A DNA stretch of 12,118 nucleotides from JARRNJ01 sp037385045 (lineage in GTDB: Bacteria; Pseudomonadota; Gammaproteobacteria; JASBUN01), in assembly GCA_037385045.1 (NCBI GenBank), contig JARRNJ010000071.1:1-12118 (forward strand). Direction: 5' to 3'. The translations under genes and the position numbers were made by a program. The notes below the pieces were generated by a model. The model was not told where the DNA came from. It worked only from the letters and a program-made list of their open reading frames with translations, and ran no database searches. The stretch's first letter is position 1; every line of letters begins with the position of its first letter. This document shows, piece after piece, positions 6,220 through 12,118 of the stretch.

Positions 6220-6235
6220 GCTGTTGCAGCTCGGC
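6215..6235. promoter_or_regulatory. Dyad overlapping the -24 element
   Basis: GCC-A-AGCTG (6215-6223) and CAGCT-C-GGC (6227-6235) form an inverted repeat around TTG with one mismatched pair. It covers the -24 GG of the sigma-54 promoter. It could be an operator for a repressor that blocks polymerase, or chance structure. No candidate protein is identified. Confidence 0.35.
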
Positions 6236-6330
6236 GACGGTGCTTCACGGACTGCCAGACTATGTACACAAGACGATGAATGAAAAGGAGTTACAGCATT
6301 GTCCTGCAATCAGGCCGGGGAGTGGCAGTG

Positions 6331-6359
6331 TTGCGAATAAGGGTCGACAGTATTTTTAT
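6331..6359 (+). promoter_or_regulatory. Possible sigma-70 promoter for the regulator gene
   Basis: TTGCGA (6331-6336) and TTTTAT (6354-6359) are 17 bp apart, each matching 4 of 6 consensus positions, in the only AT-rich patch of the region. Transcription would start near 6366, inside the first GTGCC-N6-GGCAC site, which would suit negative autoregulation. This is a weak prediction. Confidence 0.35.
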
Positions 6360-6360
6360 A

Positions 6361-6376
6361 GTGCCGATACAGGCAC
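6361..6376. promoter_or_regulatory. Enhancer/operator site 1 (GTGCC-N6-GGCAC)
   Basis: GTGCC (6361-6365) and GGCAC (6372-6376) form a 5-bp dyad with a 6-bp spacer (GATACA). Its centre lies about 176 bp upstream of the predicted sigma-54 start, the usual range for an enhancer. It shares arms and spacing with site 2, and the two start points are 32 bp apart. Confidence 0.7.
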
Positions 6377-6390
6377 GATTGCGTTAAGAT

Positions 6391-6410
6391 AAGTGCCAAT
6401 AGTGGCACTT
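6391..6410. promoter_or_regulatory. Enhancer/operator site 2 (perfect 8-bp arms)
   Basis: AAGTGCCA (6391-6398) and TGGCACTT (6403-6410) are perfect inverted arms around ATAG. The core is again GTGCC-N6-GGCAC (6393-6408). Its centre lies about 208 bp upstream of the predicted sigma-54 start and 12 bp before the regulator's start codon. It is the better of the two sites and probably the primary binding site for the neighbouring regulator. Confidence 0.72.
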
Positions 6411-6422
6411 TGGAGCCTGCTC

Positions 6423-7778
6423 ATGACCGACCGCCATCCCTTGCCCAGCCGGGTGGTCCCGGAAGTCACTTCGCTGCTCAACGGCATCGAGGGTCCCGCG
6501 GTGCTGCTCAGCCCCGACTACCGGATCCTGGCCGCCAACCAGGCCTACCGCGAGCACTACGGCGACGACATGCCGCTGCACAACCGGCACTGCTACGAAG
6601 TGTCCCATGGGTATTCGGTGCCCTGCGATCAGGCGGGCGAGAGTTGTCCGCTGAAGAACTGCCTGATGAGCGGGCAGCCGCAGCGGGTGCTGCACCTGCA
6701 CTACCAGCCGGACGGCGAAGAGCATGTGGACGTCAGCCTGATGCCGATCCGCGATGCGGACGGAAGAATCATCTATCTGCTGGAGAAGATGCGGCAGACC
6801 GCGACGGCCAGTTCGCGGCCGACGGCCGAAGGGCTGGTGGGCCGCTCACGGGTGTTCAATCACATGCTGGAGCTGGTGCAGCGGGTCGCGGCCAGCGACA
6901 CGACCGTGCTGCTGCTGGGTGAATCCGGCACCGGCAAGGAGCTGGTCGCCCACGCCATTCACAAGGCGAGCCCGCGGGCGCGCGGTCCGTTCGTGCCGGT
7001 GGAGTGTTCCGGCCTCTCGGAAACCTTGTTCGAGAGCGAGCTGTTCGGCCATGAACGGGGTGCATTCACGGGCGCCCAATCCCGCAAGCGCGGCCTTATC
7101 GAGGCGGCGTTCGGCGGCACCTTGTTTCTGGACGAGGTCGGCGACATTCCCCTGAGTCAGCAGGTCAAGCTGCTGCGCCTGCTGGAGACCGGCACCTTCC
7201 GCCGCGTCGGCAGCGTCGAACCGCTGCAGGCCGATTTCCGGCTTGTACTGGCGACCCACCGCAATCTGGAACAGCTGGTGCGCGCCGGCTCGTTTCGCCA
7301 GGATCTCTATTACCGCATCAGCGCCTTTCCCATAGACCTGCCGCCGCTGCGCGAGCGCGGCGACGACCTGCGCCTGCTGATTGAAACCCTGCTGGCGCGG
7401 CTCGCCCCGCAGCGCACGCTGCGCGTCGATCCGAAGGCGCTGCGCCTGCTGAGCGCTTATGCCTTTCCCGGCAACATCCGCGAGTTGCGCAACATCCTGG
7501 AGCGGGCCGCACTGCTTGCCGACGGCGAGGTGATTCTGCCGGAACATCTGCCGAAACAATGCCAGGCAGGCGGAGGCGCTGTGCCGCAAGCCGATAACGA
7601 GATCGTGACCCTGGAAGAGAACGAACGCCGCTACCTGTTGCGGGTCCTCGCCGCCCACCCCGGCGACCGCGAAACCCTCGCCAAGCAGCTGGGCCTGAGC
7701 CGCCGCACCCTGTTCCGGAAGCTGCAGAATCTGCAACAGGGATCGGCGTCCGCGAACGACCGGGAGGATCGACATTGA
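6423..7778 (+). CDS. fisR: FisR-like sigma-54-dependent transcriptional activator (persulfide/polysulfide sensor)
   Basis: The product has 451 residues in three parts. Residues 1-125 form a PAS-like sensor with Cys57, Cys68, Cys75 and Cys80 (HCYEVSHGYSVPC then ESCPLKNC). Residues about 137-375 are the AAA+ domain: Walker A GESGTGKE (166-173), the sigma-54-contacting loop GAFTGA (213-218), Walker B GGTLFLDEVGD (231-241) and the arginine-finger region FRQDLYYRI. Residues 400-440 are a Fis-type helix-turn-helix (ETLAKQLGLSRRTLFRKLQ). As I recall it, FisR of Cupriavidus senses polysulfide through Cys53, Cys64 and Cys71; the spacing here (+11, +7) is identical. The ATG at 6423 has GGAG 8 nt upstream; an in-frame ATG at 6393 would start inside operator 2. 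It is transcribed divergently from the cyd operon, which has the sigma-54 promoter it needs. No sqr is visible nearby. The symbol is by similarity. Confidence 0.88.
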   Translation: MTDRHPLPSRVVPEVTSLLNGIEGPAVLLSPDYRILAANQAYREHYGDDMPLHNRHCYEVSHGYSVPCDQAGESCPLKNCLMSGQPQRVLHLHYQPDGEEHVDVSLMPIRDADGRIIYLLEKMRQTATASSRPTAEGLVGRSRVFNHMLELVQRVAASDTTVLLLGESGTGKELVAHAIHKASPRARGPFVPVECSGLSETLFESELFGHERGAFTGAQSRKRGLIEAAFGGTLFLDEVGDIPLSQQVKLLRLLETGTFRRVGSVEPLQADFRLVLATHRNLEQLVRAGSFRQDLYYRISAFPIDLPPLRERGDDLRLLIETLLARLAPQRTLRVDPKALRLLSAYAFPGNIRELRNILERAALLADGEVILPEHLPKQCQAGGGAVPQADNEIVTLEENERRYLLRVLAAHPGDRETLAKQLGLSRRTLFRKLQNLQQGSASANDREDRH

Positions 7779-7829
7779 GCACTTGCGCCGGTTGTCGCAA
7801 TGTCCGGGTCCGGTCTGACGTCCTCCCGC

Positions 7830-7849
7830 GGCCTCGAACCCCGGAGGCC
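7830..7849 (+). terminator. Stem-loop after the regulator gene
   Basis: GGCCTC (7830-7835) and GAGGCC (7844-7849) pair across an 8-nt loop, 52 bp beyond the regulator stop codon. No T-run follows, so termination is only a possibility. Confidence 0.35.
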
Positions 7850-8064
7850 CGTACGGTGCATAAGCGCAGCGCATCCACCACCCAAGCCACACCGCCGCCC
7901 AGCCAGAACCCGTAGGGTGGATAAGCGCAGCGCATCCACCACCCAAGCCGCACCGCCGCCTGACCAGAACCCGTAGGGTGGATAAGCGCAGCGCATCCAC
8001 CACCCAGGCCGCACCGCCGCCTGACCAGAACCCGTAGGGTGGATAAGCGCAGCGCATCCACCAT
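7848..8064. repeat. 61-bp tandem repeat, about 3.6 copies, of a palindromic REP-like unit
   Basis: Units begin with CCCGTA at 7848, 7909, 7970 and 8031, giving a period of exactly 61 bp. The last copy is cut after about 34 bp. Each of units 2-4 contains GGTGGAT and ATCCACC arms around AAGCGCAGCGC; unit 1 has a decayed left arm (GGTGCAT). The 33-bp spacer between palindromes is also conserved, with a few substitutions. The array fills the space between two convergent genes and may act as a bidirectional transcription barrier. This palindrome type is dispersed in many gammaproteobacterial genomes. The remaining 7779-7847 holds one stem-loop and nothing else recognisable. Confidence 0.88.
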
Positions 8065-8106
8065 GTAAAGCTGACCGGCACCCCCGATGCCGGTTCAATA
8101 CACGGG

Positions 8107-8910
8107 CTAGCGCTTCCCCGCTGCCTTGAAGAAGGTGTAGCAAAACGTCCCGTCGACCCGGGTCGTTCGAAGCAGATCCCGGATTCCCTGATCGAACGCC
8201 CCCGGTTCCACAATCGCCGCATCCAGCGCCGACTGGCGGATACCCTCGATCATTGCCGTGAACGTCTTGCGCGTGAAACCGTCCACCAACTCCGGCTTGC
8301 CGGCATCGACATACACCATGCGCGGCGACACCCGCACCGACCCATAGCCGGCGCTGGTGAGCAGCGGGTACAGCTGTCGCCCGATCAAGGCGTTGCCGCC
8401 GGCCCGGGACTGCAGCTCGATCTGGCAGCGGATGGCGGCGCGGGCGGCCTCGCTGTCGGGATGGAAATATGCGGAACCGTGATCGCCCTCGACGACGGTT
8501 ATGGTTCCGCCGGGGCGCAGGCAGTCCCGGAGCTTGCGCAGCGCCGTCGCCGGTTCCCTCAGGTGCTCCAGCACAAAGCACACAAAGACATGATCGAAAG
8601 AGCCGGCGCCGAACGGCAGGTCAAAGATGTCCGCCCGCTGGAACTCCACGTTCTCCAGCCGCGCCGCCTTGATTCGCTCTCTGGCCGCCGCCAGCGACTG
8701 GTCGGAAACGTCGACGCTGGTGATCATGGCGCCCGGGCTGTTGCGGGCCAGGGTTACCGTTTGTGCGCCCACGCCGCAACCCGCTTCCAGGACGCGGCTT
8801 CCCTCCGGATACACCGTATCCGAATGCAGCAGCTCCACCAACGTGGTGGCCTGGTCCTGCAGCCGGAGCGTTTCCTGCGGATCGTAGCCGTGCACGTAGC
8901 GTTTCGTCAT
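8107..8910 (-). CDS. Class I SAM-dependent methyltransferase
   Basis: The 267-residue protein has the Rossmann-type methyltransferase signature: motif I VLEAGCGVGAQT (40-51), the acidic residue that binds the SAM ribose in SVDVS (65-69), the D-containing segment ADIFDLPF, and LRPGGTITVVEGDHG at the later strand. The N-terminus (YVHGYDPQETLRLQDQ) resembles small-molecule methyltransferases of the UbiE/MerR-cluster type rather than rRNA enzymes. The substrate cannot be told. The ATG at 8910 has AAGGAA close upstream; a longer frame to 9066 lacks similarity. It is convergent with the regulator gene across the tandem repeat, and 223 bp downstream of the HEAT-repeat gene, so it may have its own promoter. 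Confidence 0.88.
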   Translation of the reverse strand: MTKRYVHGYDPQETLRLQDQATTLVELLHSDTVYPEGSRVLEAGCGVGAQTVTLARNSPGAMITSVDVSDQSLAAARERIKAARLENVEFQRADIFDLPFGAGSFDHVFVCFVLEHLREPATALRKLRDCLRPGGTITVVEGDHGSAYFHPDSEAARAAIRCQIELQSRAGGNALIGRQLYPLLTSAGYGSVRVSPRMVYVDAGKPELVDGFTRKTFTAMIEGIRQSALDAAIVEPGAFDQGIRDLLRTTRVDGTFCYTFFKAAGKR

Positions 8911-9133
8911 GAGTTCCTTTCCTGCCGGGAAACTTTCCGTCAAGCGGTCGATTTCCAGGCGTGCAAAAGTGTTGCCCCGGCTTGGCCGCTTCCTGGCCAA
9001 GGCAATCCGCGCGGAGCAACGCGAAGCCCGGTGCGCCGGCGGCCCCCGGATTCCGCTCCATTGCATCCAGGCTGCCCGAACAGGTGCGCGTCCTATGTTC
9101 GCCGCGCCGCCCGGGCCGGCGGTCTTTGATGAA

Positions 9134-9661
9134 CTACGTTGCCGCGTCCCGGTTCAGTGTGGCAAGCAGCTTCCTGCCCCGCGCCTTCATCGCCGCCGTA
9201 CCGCTGACGGCAAGCTCCCCGATATGCAGCCGGGCGATCGGCCGCAGCGCCGTGTATCGCTCGGCGAGGTCGTACAGCGACTGCATGGCCATGGTCTTGA
9301 CGATGCTGCTGCGGTCGTTCATGTACCCCGTCAGAATATTCACCACCGTCATTTGCTCGCGCTCAGTCAGGGGCAGCCGCGCCAGCATTGCGGCGACGTG
9401 CCAGCGCACCCCGGGCTGCTCGACCAGTGCAAGGCTGCCCAGCAGCGCGCGCTTGTGTGGCACCAGAAACTCCGGGTGAACGGCCGTAACCTTTTCCAAC
9501 GCGTCCGCGCTTCGCATCCGCACCAGGGGATCGTCCTCCAGAATCCCGGAGAACAGGACGTCAAACAGCGCCGGCTCACCCAGGACCAAGGCAACGACTT
9601 CGTCTGATTTCCCGATCGAGCGCCGGTCGCCCCCTTTGAGCAGTTGCAGTATCGCGTGCAT
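9134..9661 (-). CDS. HEAT-repeat-like alpha-solenoid protein
   Basis: This soluble protein of about 175 residues is made of repeated helix pairs: ILEDDPLVRMRSADALEKVT, QPGVRWHVAAMLARLPLT and SSIVKTMAMQSLYDLAER each show the HEAT pattern, with an acidic/proline turn and an Arg in the second helix. HEAT repeats bind other proteins and no catalytic motif is seen. The ATG at 9661 follows the stop of the reductase gene by 2 nt; a GTG at 9676 would overlap it. Neither start has a clear ribosome site, so translation probably depends on coupling to the upstream gene. A partner or adaptor role for the reductase is inference. Confidence 0.75.
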   Translation of the reverse strand: MHAILQLLKGGDRRSIGKSDEVVALVLGEPALFDVLFSGILEDDPLVRMRSADALEKVTAVHPEFLVPHKRALLGSLALVEQPGVRWHVAAMLARLPLTEREQMTVVNILTGYMNDRSSIVKTMAMQSLYDLAERYTALRPIARLHIGELAVSGTAAMKARGRKLLATLNRDAAT

Positions 9662-9663
9662 GG

Positions 9664-10260
9664 CTACACGGGCCACCGCTGAAGCACCCGTTCCATCCGC
9701 CGCCTGAATCCCTCGACACGCGCCTGGGCGAGCTGTTCACTTCCGTACAACGACAGCATCTCGAAGCGGCACTTTGGCGCACAGGTTCGAACGATGGCGG
9801 TCTTCAGGATGCGCCTGACCGGCTGCCGCAGCACGAGCCGGTCCACCCACCAGGGGGAGCCAAGTGACGTGACCGCGAGCATATGACGGAGGTTGAGGAG
9901 CCGGGGCCTGATCGGACCGTAGTCGTCGGCATGGTCGTAGGCCGCCCCTGGCACCCACACACGGTCAAACCAGCCTTTGAGAATCGCCGGAAAGCCGAAC
10001 CACCAGGTGGGGAAGGTCAGCACGACAGCTTCCGCATCCGACAGCCGCTCGATCTGCGCGCCAACCTCGTCTGCCGAGTATGCATCAGCATAATAAGTCC
10101 GCCGTTCCGCGGCTGTCAGCGAGGCATTGAATCCTTGCGCATACAAATCCTCGAGTTCAACCGTGTGGCCTGCCGCCTCGAGCAAGTCAACGACGGAATT
10201 TGCAAGCGACCCGCACAGGCTGTCCGCGAGCGGATGGGCCTTGACAACCAGGCATTTCAT
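9664..10260 (-). CDS. NAD(P)H:quinone oxidoreductase-type flavoprotein (flavodoxin-2 fold)
   Basis: The 198-residue protein begins MKCLVVKAHPLADSLCGSLA, the strand-loop that binds the FMN/FAD phosphate in the NQO1/MdaB/KefF family. It has the hallmark VVLTFPTWWFGFPAILKGWFDRVW (79-102) and then PGAAYDH. These enzymes reduce quinones by two electrons using NAD(P)H. The C-terminal part is basic and shorter than in NQO1, as in bacterial members. The stop is next to, or overlaps, the start of the HEAT-repeat gene. The C_GCAxxG_C_C gene lies 111 bp upstream on the same strand. The physiological substrate is unknown. Confidence 0.86.
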   Translation of the reverse strand: MKCLVVKAHPLADSLCGSLANSVVDLLEAAGHTVELEDLYAQGFNASLTAAERRTYYADAYSADEVGAQIERLSDAEAVVLTFPTWWFGFPAILKGWFDRVWVPGAAYDHADDYGPIRPRLLNLRHMLAVTSLGSPWWVDRLVLRQPVRRILKTAIVRTCAPKCRFEMLSLYGSEQLAQARVEGFRRRMERVLQRWPV

Positions 10261-10371
10261 CGGCCGCTGCCAGCTTCTTTCATGATCAACACCATCGTGC
10301 GGATGCAGACGCGCCGGGGCGGTCCGGCCACCGGGACGCCTGGCACCGAAGTGCCGCGCCGGCCCGGCGCT

Positions 10372-10833
10372 TCAGTCGTTGCCGTCGGCGAGCGCGCGCG
10401 CTGCAATCTCAGCCGCCCCGCCCGTGTAAGCGAGGCAGCGTTGAATGAGCCCCTGATCTATGAATGTTGTCTGCCCTTCCCGGGTGCTCAGATCGCATCC
10501 GCCCAACAGGTCCTGGCATTCGCGGCTGCCAAATTCGTTCTCGAAGGCTTGAGCGACCATCTGCGCAGCGGTGTACGCGGGGTCAACCGGGTCCTCCGCC
10601 GAAGCGCGCCCGAGTGCCAGGCCGACACCCAGGATGGCGCCGGAAAGGGCGCCGCAGGTTCCGCCGGTGCGCGCCATGCCGCTGCAGAGTCCGGTGGCAA
10701 TTTTGGGCAGCAGGTCAGAGTCAACGCCCTCCGCCCTGGCGATCGCGAGCAGCACACTCTCGGCGCAGCACAGTCCGGACGCGAACAACGCTTCGGCCGA
10801 TTTGCGGGTTTCATGGATTCGGGTGGACGTCAT
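10372..10833 (-). CDS. C_GCAxxG_C_C family redox-active protein
   Basis: This is a 153-residue soluble protein with seven cysteines (22, 23, 50, 60, 106, 113, 133). The segments GLCCAESVLLA (21-31) and TGLCSGMARTGGTCGALSGA (48-67) match the conserved core of the C_GCAxxG_C_C family (PF09719), whose members are predicted redox or metal-binding proteins without a defined reaction. The ATG at 10833 has GGAG 6 nt upstream. It lies 26 bp after the small membrane-protein gene and upstream of the quinone reductase, so a shared thiol/quinone redox role is plausible but not shown. Confidence 0.85.
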   Translation of the reverse strand: MTSTRIHETRKSAEALFASGLCCAESVLLAIARAEGVDSDLLPKIATGLCSGMARTGGTCGALSGAILGVGLALGRASAEDPVDPAYTAAQMVAQAFENEFGSRECQDLLGGCDLSTREGQTTFIDQGLIQRCLAYTGGAAEIAARALADGND

Positions 10834-10859
10834 GAGGTTCTCCAGCGAGTCTTATTGGC

Positions 10860-11267
10860 TCACGTTCCGCTCGGGCCGCCGCGCGCCATGGAGCACGGTC
10901 GACCAGCAGGCGGTTGGGTCCAAAGTGGTGGTGACGTGATGACATCAATCGGCGCTATCATTGTCCGGCGCGCTATGAGTCGATGAAAAACCGCACCTCC
11001 ACGAATAAGACAATAACCGAATACTGCGTACAACAAGACGCGCAAGCACGATCTGATACCAAACGCGGCCTGAACACCAAGCAACTCCGCGCATGCCGCC
11101 GAACCCCGCTCCGGATCTCTTGAGGCCTGCGGCGTCAACGCCAAGTGGCTGTAGGCATGACCTGTACACAAGGCCGAAATCGCGTCGCGTAGAGCGACTA
11201 TGGGGAGTACCAGAAGGTACACGCCAATGATTCGTACGGATACCCAAACCCAATCCGCCCAAGTCAT
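10860..11267 (-). CDS. Small two-span membrane protein of unknown function
   Basis: The 135-residue protein has two likely membrane helices, residues about 5-27 (DWVWVSVRIIGVYLLVLPIV) and 73-93 (SCLRVLLYAVFGYCLIRGGA), joined by a loop of about 45 polar residues. The short motif RGGAVFHRL after the second helix is, as I recall, common in uncharacterised proteobacterial membrane proteins of this length. The last 35 residues (from about 101) are Pro/Gly-rich and may be an unusual extension. The ATG at 11267 has AGGA 9 nt upstream. This stretch (about 10950-11230) is lower in GC than its surroundings. I do not recognise a function. Confidence 0.65.
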   Translation of the reverse strand: MTWADWVWVSVRIIGVYLLVLPIVALRDAISALCTGHAYSHLALTPQASRDPERGSAACAELLGVQAAFGIRSCLRVLLYAVFGYCLIRGGAVFHRLIARRTMIAPIDVITSPPLWTQPPAGRPCSMARGGPSGT

Positions 11268-11336
11268 CGCTGGTCCTGGTCGCGCACCGCGCCAACGCCC
11301 GCCTGTTGCCGCCGCCGTGTTTGCGGGTGGAACGCC

Positions 11337-11615
11337 TTATCGGGCCGCGGGGTCGTACCAGACCTCGGTGCCGACCGGCACATCCGACTTCGACAGGCCA
11401 CTAAGGACACAGCCCCAACGCGGTTCCTTGGGGGGCGGGCTTTGAAAAAACCATTGAAGGGAGAGCATTGCGCGAGTTACGGCGCCATCGGGCTTTCTCA
11501 ACTCCACCGACAGATTTCCCGGCCCGGGATATTCGTTTTGTAACGGCCCCGGCCCGACGGCCAGGCCGCGGCCGGTAACGTTGTACGTTTCTTCGACTTT
11601 CAATAGTAACTTCAT
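11337..11615 (-). CDS. Small hypothetical protein, possible EF-Tu domain-2-like beta-barrel
   Basis: The 92-residue protein begins MKLLLKVEETYNVTGRGLAV and ends with VLSGLSKSDVPVGTEVWYDP. This recalls the short EF-Tu-domain-like proteins found alone in many bacteria (VE-T--I-GRG opening and -DVPVGTEVW close). No nucleotide-binding motif is present. The ATG at 11615 is chosen because the sequence before it, open back to 11867, is Pro/Arg/Gly-rich and unlike a protein; the ribosome site is weak. It lies 69 bp upstream of the membrane-protein gene. The family call is tentative. Confidence 0.6.
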   Translation of the reverse strand: MKLLLKVEETYNVTGRGLAVGPGPLQNEYPGPGNLSVELRKPDGAVTRAMLSLQWFFQSPPPKEPRWGCVLSGLSKSDVPVGTEVWYDPAAR

Positions 11616-12118
11616 TGGTTCGCTGCCCAAAAATAAGTCGGTGAACGCTGGCCGTGATCCAACACGGACATCGTGCCCAAAAAACGCGCCCGCCGGTCCG
11701 GCGCCGTGCCCGCCGCTTGCGGCCGGGCCGCGGGTGCAGGCGGTGCGGTTCATGCTGGCCGTGGGCGGACCGTGGCGGTTGGCCGGACTACTGTCCTGGA
11801 GCGGGTGGACTGCCGCGCTGCCTGGCAGTGAACGTCCGTGCTGTGCATCAATCCGTGGCATATGCATCGGTCAATAGTGGCAAATTTCAGCGGGTTTTTG
11901 AAGTATGGGTGATGCCGGGAACGCACCCTGCCGCGGTCCGTATCTGCTGTTGAGGCGGGTTGTGTTTCCTGCCCCGGGAGGGAGGGGACGGCAGGCGGGG
12001 CCCGGCAAGGGCCGGGCACGTCGGGCCCGCGAACGCGGGCCTTCGCTTTGGCGGGTCCGGGCTTTGCTGCTGCGCCGCCGTCGGATTATGACGTTTTTGG
12101 TCAGGATTGCCGGCCGGC
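11616..12118. other. Non-coding stretch, no gene recognised
   Basis: No frame in these 503 bases has a credible start, ribosome site or recognisable product. The part near 11616 should hold the promoter of the small minus-strand cluster; the AT-richer patch at 11866-11905 is the only other candidate promoter zone. The right third is dominated by GC stem-loops, listed separately. The gene beyond the right edge is not visible. Confidence 0.5.
11968..12041. repeat. Cluster of three GC-rich stem-loops
   Basis: Stem 1 is CCTGCC/GGCAGG (11968-11973 and 11990-11995). Stem 2 is GCCCGGC/GCCGGGC (12000-12006 and 12011-12017) with a 4-nt loop. Stem 3 is GGCCCGC/GCGGGCC (12024-12030 and 12035-12041) with a 4-nt GAAC loop. 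They may end transcription from a gene outside the window or be REP-type repeats. Just beyond, 12051-12068 (GCGGGTCCGGGCTTTGCT) resembles one half of the palindrome at 508-541. Confidence 0.5.

Noticed and set aside
6278..6392. Small plus-strand frame beginning MNEKELQHC (38 codons) in the divergent control region
   Set aside because: It has no ribosome site or known similarity and covers the predicted promoter and operator 1.
6402..6420. Possible plus-strand sigma-54 promoter for the regulator (GTGGCAC...CCTGC)
   Set aside because: GG-N10 is followed by CC, not GC, and the start site would fall after the regulator's ATG. TGGCAGTGTTGC at 6323 and GGCACGATTGC at 6372 also have wrong spacing (7 nt).
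7848..8064. CRISPR-like appearance of the repeat array
   Set aside because: The spacers between palindromes are nearly identical, not unique; the whole 61-bp unit repeats, and no cas gene is present.
7631..8581. Minus-strand frames through the tandem repeat with repeated WWMRCAYPPYGFW segments
   Set aside because: They arise from translating the 61-bp repeat unit. They overlap the real regulator and methyltransferase genes in other frames and have no credible start.
10342..10355. GGCAC-CGAA-GTGCC hairpin between the C_GCAxxG_C_C and reductase genes, similar to the operator arms
   Set aside because: The arms are in the reverse order and the spacer is 4 bp rather than 6, so it is not the same site; it may simply be a short intergenic stem-loop.
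11872..11882. CAATAGTGGCA, an 11-base match to part of operator site 2
   Set aside because: Only one arm is present, there is no GTGCC partner, and no -24/-12 promoter was found nearby; a match of this length is not surprising in 12 kb.

Overview
The window is high-GC bacterial DNA, most likely from a sulfur-metabolising gammaproteobacterium. This rests on an E. coli-type cytochrome bd with CydX, a FisR-type sulfur regulator, and dispersed GTAGGG(T/C)GG... palindromic repeats of a kind common in purple-sulfur and related Gammaproteobacteria. The lineage is inference. Almost every gene lies on the minus strand; the main exception is the regulator at 6423-7778.

Layout: (i) 1 to about 462, the right-hand end of an IS3-family element with orfA and the start of orfB joined by an A6G slippery site. 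(ii) 538-6146, a long minus-strand operon read right to left: a persulfide-dioxygenase-like metallo-beta-lactamase-fold protein with a broken metal site, a DUF3365 c-type haem protein, cydP, cydA, cydB, cydX, a NifX/NifB-like protein with a His-rich tail, and a single-domain rhodanese. (iii) 6147-6422, the divergent control region. (iv) 6423-7778, a sigma-54 enhancer-binding regulator resembling the persulfide sensor FisR. (v) 7848-8064, a 61-bp tandem repeat of palindromic units. (vi) 8107-11615, a second minus-strand cluster: an EF-Tu-like small protein, a small membrane protein, a C_GCAxxG_C_C redox protein, a flavodoxin-fold quinone reductase, a HEAT-repeat protein and a SAM methyltransferase. 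(vii) 11616-12118, non-coding as far as can be seen, with a cluster of stem-loops.

The main result is the wiring of regions ii-iv. A textbook -24/-12 promoter (TTGGCACG-N4-TTGCT, minus strand, 6219-6203) points into the operon. About 176 and 208 bp upstream of its predicted start sit two copies of GTGCC-N6-GGCAC, exactly 32 bp (about three helical turns) apart. These are a natural enhancer for the divergently encoded regulator, whose sensor domain keeps the Cys-N10-Cys-N6-Cys spacing of FisR. FisR is known to turn on sulfide:quinone oxidoreductase and persulfide dioxygenase. Here it appears to control a cytochrome bd oxidase, which is known to resist sulfide, together with sulfur-handling and haem proteins.

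The dioxygenase homologue at the head of the operon has lost the key His ligands (HARADG in place of HxHxDH, and TPGA in place of TPGH), so it is probably a pseudoenzyme with a sensing or carrier role. The proposed system is a persulfide-induced, sulfide-tolerant respiratory branch. The regulator family, promoter and bd oxidase are read from sequence with good confidence; the integrated function is inference.
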